The notes under the pieces are model-generated. The model saw only the letters and a list, made by a program, of their open reading frames with translations. It was not told the origin of the DNA and ran no database searches. DNA of 5,621 nt from Candidatus Kaiserbacteria bacterium (lineage in GTDB: Bacteria; Patescibacteriota; Minisyncoccia; Phycocordibacterales; UBA12088). Where the stretch lies: positions 1 to 5,621 of the forward strand of contig PWVU01000005.1 of the NCBI GenBank assembly GCA_003561715.1. The letters are read 5' to 3'. Both the position numbers and the translations under genes were made by a program. Of the stretch, positions 1 to 4,782 are shown piece by piece; position 1 is the stretch's first letter, and the number at the start of each line of letters is the position of its first letter.

Positions 1-17
1 ATCTGCTAATTGAATCC

Positions 18-48
18 AGTGTACCACACACGACCCAATCACATACAA
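18..48 (-). promoter_or_regulatory. weak candidate promoter reading out of the left edge
   Basis: Read on the minus strand, TACACT (18-23) is preceded by TG plus one base, giving an extended -10 TGGTACACT. TTGTAT (43-48) lies 19 bp upstream, which is long for a -35. The -10 resembles the one proposed for the helicase gene (TGGTATAGT). It sits just past the minus-strand terminator at 69-91, where a new transcription unit could begin, but any gene it serves is outside the window. This is motif reading only. Confidence 0.2.
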
Positions 49-68
49 ACTTGTACAATGATCGTGCC

Positions 69-91
69 TAAAAAACACGCCTTAGGCGTGT
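69..91 (-). terminator. Rho-independent terminator for the LysM-M23 gene
   Basis: On the minus strand ACACGCC and GGCGTGT form a perfect 7-bp stem (75-81 with 85-91) around a TAA loop. A run of six T ends the 3' arm and continues downstream (70-75). This is the textbook intrinsic terminator layout, about 78 nt past the stop codon of the minus-strand peptidase gene. On the plus strand the second arm is followed by GAATG rather than T, so it should work in one direction only. Confidence 0.78.
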
Positions 92-151
92 GAATGCAGG
101 CCAAAGAATTTGCTTTAGGTGCCAGAACATGGCCATACTGCGAGATCAATC

Positions 152-172
152 CTAGTTTGCTTCGCAAACTAG
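152..172 (-). other. 9-bp perfect hairpin overlapping the LysM-M23 stop codon
   Basis: CTAGTTTGC (152-160) and GCAAACTAG (164-172) are perfect inverted repeats with a 3-base loop. On the minus strand the loop is GAA, giving a GCGAAGC core of a kind known to be unusually stable. The stop codon TAG (169-171) lies in the first arm. No T-run follows, so alone it is not a standard terminator. It may protect the mRNA 3' end, pause polymerase, or act with the terminator at 69-91. Confidence 0.6.
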
Positions 173-1296
173 AACGGATTACGCGCCCCACGTACTTCAA
201 AGTGGAGGTGGGGGCCGGTGGAGCGACCGGTATTGCCCACGGTTGCAATGGTCTGACCTTGTATGACCTGCTCACCAACTGAGACATAATTGACATGATT
301 GTGCGCATAGAGCGTCTGGGTACCATTGGGGTGCTCGATCACTACGTAGTTGCCGTAGCCGCCGTTCCAGCCGCCCTGACGCGAGACGATCACCCGACCT
401 GCGGCGGCGGCGCGAATGGGTGTACCAACCGGCGCACCATAGTCAACCGCGTTATACCCGTGCAATCCTTGCGTGCGGATAGCGCCGGGCAGGGGATGCA
501 CGTAGTAGCCGGAACCGGCAGACGAACCTCCCGAAGGAGCGCTTGCAACGGTGCGTGCAGGAGTGGGTGTGTTGACCTGTCCGCCGGGGATGGTAAGCGC
601 GTCACCAATGGAAATAGTGTCATCTGCCGCCAAGCCATTGAAAATACGTATCTCATCCTCGTCTGCATTGTATTTCTTTGCCAAGCTCGCGATCGTATCG
701 CCACGCACCACGGTGTGTTGCACACCATTGATCGGCAGTATCAACAGCTCTTGCCCGGGACGAATGGTGCCGCGCAAGCTGATCTCGTTCGCCCAGCGAA
801 TCGTATTTTCGGTCACGCCGTACATCTGCGCGATCTGAGAAAGAGTATCGCCCTCGCGCACAATGTAGAGCGAAATCTCGCCGTGTGAGACCTGACTCGG
901 TGCCGCAGGACCCCCCACACCAAATACAATACTTGGGTCCGCACGCAAATACTTACCTTCCTCTACACGCACATCGCCGCCACCTTTGACCGGACTTGGG
1001 TTTGGATGACGGGCGGGTTGCAACAGCGGCAGTGACTGGTGGTTGAGAGTGGAAGCGGTAAGCACGCCCGTTGTCGCTTCTTGCTCGGGTGACGCAAGTG
1101 CGACGCCACGCGTAAGCATGGTGAAATACCATACCAATCCCACTACGCCCGCAAGCACCGAAAGGATGATAAGCCATCCGTACACCGAGTGCTCCCTCCC
1201 GCGAGCAATCCCCATATGTTTACCCGAAGCCGACGCTGTATACGAAGGCTCGGAATCTTGAGAGATAGGTTGAATAAGCCCGGATTTCGATTGCAT
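169..1296 (-). CDS. membrane-anchored LysM-LysM-M23 (LytM-type) peptidase-family protein
   Basis: Predicted cell-envelope protein of 375 aa that binds peptidoglycan and may cleave it. Residues 1-38 are a polar, presumably cytoplasmic tail; 39-60 (YGWLIILSVLAGVVG onward) form one transmembrane helix; 61-140 are a low-complexity linker. LysM domains follow at about 142-188 (YIVREGDTLSQIA) and 192-237 (HTVVRGDTIASLA), then a Gly/Ser/Pro linker, then an M23 domain at 264-375. The M23 domain keeps YAH (His332) and HLH (His363, His365). At the first zinc site the usual HxxxD reads HGYNAVD (His279, Tyr281, Asp285), so the expected His position is Tyr; catalysis is therefore not assured. The 1296 start is chosen because GGAAGG precedes it; an upstream in-frame start at 1416 would add 40 residues without domain character, and a downstream ATG at 1215 has a poorer leader. 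The gene is divergent from the helicase gene and ends in a hairpin plus terminator. A non-catalytic NlpD/EnvC-like activator is an alternative. Confidence 0.92.
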   Translation of the reverse strand: MQSKSGLIQPISQDSEPSYTASASGKHMGIARGREHSVYGWLIILSVLAGVVGLVWYFTMLTRGVALASPEQEATTGVLTASTLNHQSLPLLQPARHPNPSPVKGGGDVRVEEGKYLRADPSIVFGVGGPAAPSQVSHGEISLYIVREGDTLSQIAQMYGVTENTIRWANEISLRGTIRPGQELLILPINGVQHTVVRGDTIASLAKKYNADEDEIRIFNGLAADDTISIGDALTIPGGQVNTPTPARTVASAPSGGSSAGSGYYVHPLPGAIRTQGLHGYNAVDYGAPVGTPIRAAAAGRVIVSRQGGWNGGYGNYVVIEHPNGTQTLYAHNHVNYVSVGEQVIQGQTIATVGNTGRSTGPHLHFEVRGARNPF

Positions 1297-1299
1297 ATA

Positions 1300-1305
1300 C
1301 CTTCC
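1300..1305 (-). promoter_or_regulatory. Shine-Dalgarno site deciding the LysM-M23 start
   Basis: The minus strand reads GGAAGG followed by TAT and the ATG at 1296. The 3-nt spacing is short, but this is the only strong purine-rich ribosome-binding site near any candidate start of this gene. It supports 1296 over the alternatives at 1416 and 1215. Confidence 0.55.
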
Positions 1306-1373
1306 GTTTCGTTCGTTCGGACTCGACCCAAAATACTGGTGTCCGATCTTTCTGAGATGCAATCGTGCAAATA

Positions 1374-1401
1374 ACTGTAGCAGGCGAGCGATTTTCGACA
1401 A
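1374..1401 (-). promoter_or_regulatory. candidate promoter of the LysM-M23 gene
   Basis: On the minus strand TTGTCG (1396-1401) is separated by 16 bp from TACAGT (1374-1379), which is preceded by TGC, forming an extended -10 (TGCTACAGT). Transcription would start near 1367 and leave a leader of about 70 nt before the ATG at 1296. Each hexamer matches consensus at four of six positions. The call rests on motif and position only. Confidence 0.42.
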
Positions 1402-1480
1402 GCCGCACAGACTCACAGGTTTTCTGCAAAGAGGTGTTTTAAGCTTTTTTCCCTTGTTAATAAGCCGTTTTTTAAGGATA

Positions 1481-1489
1481 TGGTATAGT
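1481..1489 (+). promoter_or_regulatory. extended -10 promoter of the helicase gene, possibly leaderless
   Basis: TGGTATAGT is an extended -10 element with hexamer TATAGT at 1484-1489. No good -35 stands at 16-18 bp; TTGTTA (1454-1459) is too far away. The hexamer ends 8 nt before the ATG at 1498, so transcription would start at or within a base or two of the start codon. No convincing Shine-Dalgarno lies close to the ATG: AAGGA at 1474-1478 is too distant and upstream of the -10. Both facts suggest a leaderless or near-leaderless mRNA. Confidence 0.5.
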
Positions 1490-1497
1490 AGAGTGTC

Positions 1498-3423
1498 ATG
1501 TACAAGACCACACTAAACAAAGCTCAGCAAGAGGCGGTTACGTCGACCGAGGGGCCGGTGCTCATATTGGCGGGGGCAGGGGCGGGAAAGACCAAAACGA
1601 TCACCCACCGCATCCTTGCCTTGATAGAGAAGGGGGTACCGCCCGAGGCGATCCTTGCGGTCACCTTTACCAACAAGGCGGCAGCTGAGATGCGCGAGCG
1701 CACCATGGCGCTCGTAGGGGAGCACGCGCGATCACACTTTCCGGTGCCTCCCACGGGCACTCCGACGGTCTCAACATTTCACGCGCTCGGGGTCACACTC
1801 TTGCGCAATCACGCCGGTGCGATGGGGTTGAAGCGGCATTTCACCATATACGACCGGAGTGACTCGGTGCGCGCAGTGAAAGCGGCGATCATCGAGGCGG
1901 GGTTCGATCCGAAGCAATTTGCGCCCCGCTCGGTGCTTAGCGCCATAAGCAAGCACAAAGGCGACGGACGGACGTGCGCACAATTAGAAGAGCGCGTTGG
2001 TAACGAATTCTACCCACGACTCGTAGCTGATGTGTGGGCACGCTACGAGCGCACCTTAGCGCAAGAGGGGGTGCTCGATTTTGATGATCTGCTCCTAAAA
2101 ACGGCGGAGTTGCTTACGCGCAATGAAGATATTGCACGCAGGTACCAAGAACGCTGGCGCTACGTACACGTCGATGAGTATCAAGACACCAACAAAGTGC
2201 AATACAAGATCGCGCGTATCCTCACCAACACACATCGCAACCTGTGCTGTGTGGGCGATATCGACCAAAACATCTACGCATGGCGCGGCGCGGATATCGA
2301 GAATATCCTCAGTTTTGAACGTCACTATCCCGAGGCGAAAATCATACTGCTCGAACAGAATTACCGCTCGACCAAGACCATCGTCGCCGCGAGCAACGAC
2401 ATCATCAAGCGAAACACGCGGCGGCGCGACAAAACCGTATTCACCGAGAATGATGATGGCGAGAAAATTTCGGTCTTTGTGGCGTACGACGAAGCGGACG
2501 AGGCGACCTTTGTTGCGCGCACTGCGCGCGAGCGCATCGAGGCGGGTGTGCCCGCGCACGAGATCGCCGTCTTGTATCGCGCCAATTTCCAGTCGCGTAT
2601 CTTGGAAGAAGCCTTCCTCGCGGAGCAAATCCCGTACCAAGTACTGGGCGTGCGGTTTTTCGATCGCAAAGAAGTAAAAGATATCCTCTCGTATATTCGT
2701 TGTGCACTCGCCCAAAACAATGCGGATCTGGCGCGTATTATAAACGAACCAACCCGTGGTATCGGCAAAGTCACCCTTACCAAAGTACTTGCGGGGGAGA
2801 CCGAGCAATTGCCTGCGGCAACGCGCAAAAAGGTCGAGGCGTTCTTTGCGATCCTCACCACAATACGCCTCAGTGCCGAGAGTGAGTCGCCCTCCAAGGT
2901 GGTGCGCACTGCGATCACCGAAAGCGGGCTTGAGGCACAGCTTGCGCGGGGCGGGGAAGAAGAGCAGGAGCGCCTGGAGAATCTTAAGGAGCTCGTAACG
3001 CTGGCAACACGCTACGATGCATTCCCAAAAGAAGAAGCCCTTTCAAAATTCCTGGATGATGCGGCGCTTGCAAGCGATCAAGACGAACTAAAAGAAACGG
3101 TGAGCGCAGTGCGGTTGATGACTGTCCATGCCTCCAAAGGGCTTGAGTTTGGCACCGTCTTCATCACCGGCATGGAAGAAGGGCTTTTTCCACATGACAA
3201 ACAAGACGAGAAAGCTGACGACGAAGAAGAACGACGGCTCTTCTATGTAGCGCTCACGCGAGCAAAAGAAAAAGTGTATCTCTCCTACGCAAATGTTCGT
3301 ACCATATACGGCTCGCGACAGGTCAACCTACCCTCGCAATTCATAACCGATATCGATCCCGAGTACCTCGAAGCGCATCAGCGCGATGAAGCATCGCCCG
3401 GGCGCGTCATTTATCTTGACTAG
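1498..3423 (+). CDS. uvrD: UvrD/PcrA/Rep-family superfamily 1A DNA helicase
   Basis: ATP-driven 3'-5' DNA helicase of 641 aa. Family members act in nucleotide-excision and mismatch repair, removal of recombinase filaments, and replication-transcription conflicts. All SF1A motifs are visible: Q motif (LNKAQQEAV, 6-14), Walker A (AGAGAGKT, 25-32, Lys31), Ia (VTFTNKAAAEM, 55-65), Ib (TFHALG, 93-98), Walker B/II (VDEYQDT, 225-231), III (VGDIDQNIYAWRGAD, 252-266), IV (EQNYRST, 286-292), V (MTVHASKGLEF, 541-551) and VI (RRLFYVALTRAK, 579-590). The 2B region lies between about 385 and 535. The protein stops about 50 residues after motif VI, whereas E. coli UvrD is about 720 aa and B. subtilis PcrA about 740; the C-terminal Tudor-like RNA-polymerase-binding module appears absent. 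The next upstream in-frame ATG (1480) is cut off by a TAG, so 1498 is firm. UvrD, PcrA and Rep cannot be separated from this sequence. Confidence 0.96.
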   Translation: MYKTTLNKAQQEAVTSTEGPVLILAGAGAGKTKTITHRILALIEKGVPPEAILAVTFTNKAAAEMRERTMALVGEHARSHFPVPPTGTPTVSTFHALGVTLLRNHAGAMGLKRHFTIYDRSDSVRAVKAAIIEAGFDPKQFAPRSVLSAISKHKGDGRTCAQLEERVGNEFYPRLVADVWARYERTLAQEGVLDFDDLLLKTAELLTRNEDIARRYQERWRYVHVDEYQDTNKVQYKIARILTNTHRNLCCVGDIDQNIYAWRGADIENILSFERHYPEAKIILLEQNYRSTKTIVAASNDIIKRNTRRRDKTVFTENDDGEKISVFVAYDEADEATFVARTARERIEAGVPAHEIAVLYRANFQSRILEEAFLAEQIPYQVLGVRFFDRKEVKDILSYIRCALAQNNADLARIINEPTRGIGKVTLTKVLAGETEQLPAATRKKVEAFFAILTTIRLSAESESPSKVVRTAITESGLEAQLARGGEEEQERLENLKELVTLATRYDAFPKEEALSKFLDDAALASDQDELKETVSAVRLMTVHASKGLEFGTVFITGMEEGLFPHDKQDEKADDEEERRLFYVALTRAKEKVYLSYANVRTIYGSRQVNLPSQFITDIDPEYLEAHQRDEASPGRVIYLD

Positions 3424-3451
3424 AATTACACCACATAAATGTATGCTATGT

Positions 3452-3466
3452 TGGGGTCTGACCCCA
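3452..3466. other. TGGGGT-CTG-ACCCCA hairpin between helicase and rsmA
   Basis: TGGGGT (3452-3457) and ACCCCA (3461-3466) form a perfect 6-bp stem with a CTG loop, 28 bp past the helicase stop. No T-run follows on either strand, so it is not a standard intrinsic terminator. The GGGGTC-N-GACCCC form resembles short palindromes I recall around REP-associated or IS200-like Y1 transposases in other bacteria, but no transposase is present here. It could be a REP-like relict, an mRNA processing or stability element, or a pause site. Confidence 0.55.
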
Positions 3467-3512
3467 CCCAATACTGACCCAATACACCCACACAGACCCT
3501 ACCCACAGACCC
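3462..3512 (-). other. putative G-quadruplex-forming tract, minus strand
   Basis: The plus strand has seven runs of three or more C, starting at 3462, 3467, 3478, 3487, 3497, 3502 and 3510. On the minus strand these are G-tracts separated by loops of 1, 8, 6, 7, 2 and 5 nt. Two overlapping sets (3478-3504 and 3487-3512) satisfy the common G3+N1-7 quadruplex rule. If rsmA is co-transcribed with the helicase gene, this is the template strand and the mRNA would carry a C-rich leader. Folding is predicted, not shown. Confidence 0.45.
3466..3485. repeat. 9-bp direct repeat ACCCAATAC
   Basis: ACCCAATAC occurs at 3466-3474 and 3477-3485, an 11-bp period with two bases (TG) between copies. It lies directly beside the hairpin at 3452-3466 and shares ACCC with the 13-bp tandem repeat downstream, so the spacer looks like slipped or amplified simple sequence. 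Confidence 0.6.
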
Positions 3513-3516
3513 TACC
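3491..3516. repeat. perfect tandem duplication of CACAGACCCTACC
   Basis: CACAGACCCTACC at 3491-3503 is repeated without change at 3504-3516. The copies abut, lie 40 bp upstream of the rsmA start, and supply the last three C-tracts of the G-quadruplex candidate. Perfect identity suggests recent replication slippage or a maintained protein-binding site. Confidence 0.8.
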
Positions 3517-3556
3517 AAACACAACAGAAACCTCGTTTCCTGAAATTAACCTAATT

Positions 3557-4327
3557 ATGTTTGCCAAACGCTCGCTCGGTCAAAACTTCCTCACCAATCC
3601 CGCAATCGCCCGCACGATAGCAGGCGCCGCAACGCTTACCAAAAGCGACGTTGTGCTCGAGATCGGTCCGGGGAAAGGGATCCTTACGCGCGAGCTGGTG
3701 AAGCGCGCGGGGCGCGTCGTCGCAATCGAAAAAGACGATGCCCTGTATGAAGGTCTTCACTCCATCTTTGCTGACGACAGTGCGCGTGGCGCGCTTACGC
3801 TGTACCACGCTGACGCCCTTAAGATCGAGCCGCGCGAGCTCGGGCTTCAGAGCGGTGCGTTCAAGATCGTTGCCAACATTCCCTACAACATCACAGGCGC
3901 CCTTATCCGCCATTTTTTGAGCAACAACATACAACCGAGCACCATGGTGCTGTTGGTGCAAAAAGAAGTCGCCGAGCGCATACTTGCGCGCGATGGCAAA
4001 GAAAGCATTTTGTCACTCTCCGTCAAAGCGTACGGTACGCCGTCGATCAAAGGCATCGTAAAAGCGGGCAGCTTTACTCCCGCACCCAAAGTCGACTCGG
4101 CAATTTTGGTCGTCGACCATATTTCCCGCAATCATTTTGTCAACGCCGCCCACGAAGCGCGATTCTTTAAGTATGTAAAAGCGGGCTTTGCCCAGAAGCG
4201 CAAAACACTCTTACGAAATTTTGCAAATGCAAACTTAACATCAGATACTGTTCTCGCAGATTTGCCAAAAGAAGTACGGGCAGAGGACGTTACTCCATCG
4301 CAATGGATCGAACTCGCTAGGCACTAA
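3557..4327 (+). CDS. rsmA: 16S rRNA (adenine-N6,N6)-dimethyltransferase RsmA/KsgA
   Basis: SAM-dependent enzyme of 256 aa that dimethylates the two adjacent adenines in the helix-45 loop of 16S rRNA, a late small-subunit assembly checkpoint; loss gives kasugamycin resistance in other bacteria. The N-terminus FAKRSLGQNFL is the family hallmark. The SAM-binding motif is VLEIGPGKGILT (33-44), the acidic ribose-contact region is IEKDD (57-61), HADAL is at 85-89, the target-adenine motif NIPY at 107-110, and FTPAPKVDSA at 173-182. The basic C-terminal segment (GFAQKRKTLLRNF, 210-222) is typical. Length is slightly under E. coli KsgA (273 aa). The start at 3557 is set by the family N-terminus; the frame stays open upstream into the helicase gene. 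No Shine-Dalgarno is seen before the ATG. The gene lies 133 bp after the helicase on the same strand, so it may be co-transcribed, and its TAA overlaps the convergent gene's stop by 4 nt. Confidence 0.96.
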   Translation: MFAKRSLGQNFLTNPAIARTIAGAATLTKSDVVLEIGPGKGILTRELVKRAGRVVAIEKDDALYEGLHSIFADDSARGALTLYHADALKIEPRELGLQSGAFKIVANIPYNITGALIRHFLSNNIQPSTMVLLVQKEVAERILARDGKESILSLSVKAYGTPSIKGIVKAGSFTPAPKVDSAILVVDHISRNHFVNAAHEARFFKYVKAGFAQKRKTLLRNFANANLTSDTVLADLPKEVRAEDVTPSQWIELARH

Positions 4328-4731
4328 ACATCAATCAGGTCCGCTCCTGGAATAGAAGTACCGATATGATAGATCAGTCCTTTTGAGGGAAACCACACAC
4401 AAAATTTACCCACATAGTAGTAGCAATCCCCAGGCTCCTCTTGACCTAATACCCACGCACCCATAAATGGCATGTAGTGCATGTATAACCGAGAATAGGC
4501 GGGCGCAAAGACCGCGGATGTCGGTGTCGGTGGGCCAACGACCAGTGCAAAACCCGGAGGAACACTACAGGTGCACGGCCAATTTAACAAAACCATACCA
4601 CCAAATGGCACCAATTGTCCTGGCACCGGCGCCATTCCCGCCTCAGCATAATTCATGTAGCCGGGTATTCCACTAACCACACCGAATGTCACTAGCAGTA
4701 AAACAGTGCAAATGTGCTTGAGTGATTTCAT
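4324..4731 (-). CDS. small predicted secreted Cys-rich protein, uncharacterised
   Basis: Predicted exported protein of 135 aa with unknown function. A signal peptide is clear: basic start MKSLKH, hydrophobic core at 7-21 (ICTVLLLVTFGVVSG), and a likely cut after AEA (29-31). The mature part has a Pro/Gly-rich start with VPFGGMV (41-47), then CTCS (Cys53, Cys55), VVGPPTP, a Tyr/Met-rich stretch, AWVLGQ (92-97), and two more cysteines (Cys103, Cys111) in GDCYYYVGKFCVW. It ends with IGTSIPG. Four mature cysteines could form two disulfides. The PFGG, CxCS, VGPP, WVLG and GTS pattern matches small secreted proteins I recall from Parcubacteria, but I know no assigned function. ATGs at 4779 and 4761 are in frame; 4731 is preferred because it puts the signal peptide at the N-terminus, although its leader has no strong ribosome-binding site. 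It follows the IPT/TIG gene by 34 nt, likely in one operon, and converges on rsmA. Confidence 0.8.
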   Translation of the reverse strand: MKSLKHICTVLLLVTFGVVSGIPGYMNYAEAGMAPVPGQLVPFGGMVLLNWPCTCSVPPGFALVVGPPTPTSAVFAPAYSRLYMHYMPFMGAWVLGQEEPGDCYYYVGKFCVWFPSKGLIYHIGTSIPGADLIDV

Positions 4732-4746
4732 ATTTCTAAACACACA

Positions 4747-4782
4747 CCTAGTATAATACATCAACCTAGTATAATACATTAA
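4747..4782. repeat. 18-bp tandem duplication with two GTATAATAC sites
   Basis: CCTAGTATAATACATCAA (4747-4764) is followed at once by a copy differing at one base (4765-4782, C to T). Each copy holds GTATAATAC (4751-4759 and 4769-4777), a GTAT/ATAC inverted repeat around one central base. The distal copy contains the IPT/TIG gene's last codons and its TAG. On the minus strand each copy gives TATACT, a possible -10 for the small secreted gene; the proximal one (4750-4755) would place a transcript start about 12 nt before its ATG. It may be a double operator, a promoter duplication, or plain slippage. Confidence 0.75.

Noticed and set aside
3..71. Plus-strand frame open from the left edge to a TAA at 69-71, possibly the tail of a gene
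   Set aside because: Only about 22 codons with no recognisable protein character, and the hairpin beyond lacks a T-run on the plus strand.
39..326. Minus-strand open frame of 95 codons at the left edge
   Set aside because: It overlaps the well-supported M23 domain in another frame, runs through the terminator hairpin, and shows no domain or ribosome-binding site.
295..888. Long plus-strand open frame (197 codons) opposite the LysM-M23 gene
   Set aside because: Antisense shadow of a gene with clear LysM and M23 motifs; its residues show no family pattern and no start signal was seen.
2095..2808. Minus-strand open frame (237 codons) opposite the helicase
   Set aside because: It mirrors conserved helicase motifs II-IV; the length follows from codon bias on the coding strand, and it has no convincing start or domain.
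3416..3452. TTGACT at the helicase stop with TATGCT or TATGTT downstream as an rsmA promoter
   Set aside because: The -35 is good, but spacers of 20 and 25 bp do not fit a normal sigma-70 promoter, so it is not listed as a feature.
3466..3516. CRISPR array suggested by repeats in the spacer
   Set aside because: Repeats are only 9 and 13 bp, directly adjacent or nearly so, with no regular spacers and no cas genes.
4752..4775. Two consensus TATAAT hexamers on the plus strand as promoters
   Set aside because: No plus-strand gene lies downstream in the window and no -35 is visible; they arise from the duplicated near-palindrome.
4732..4779. Upstream starts at 4779 or 4761 for the small secreted protein
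   Set aside because: They would place 10-16 extra residues from the tandem repeat before a good signal peptide; 4731 gives a standard signal sequence.
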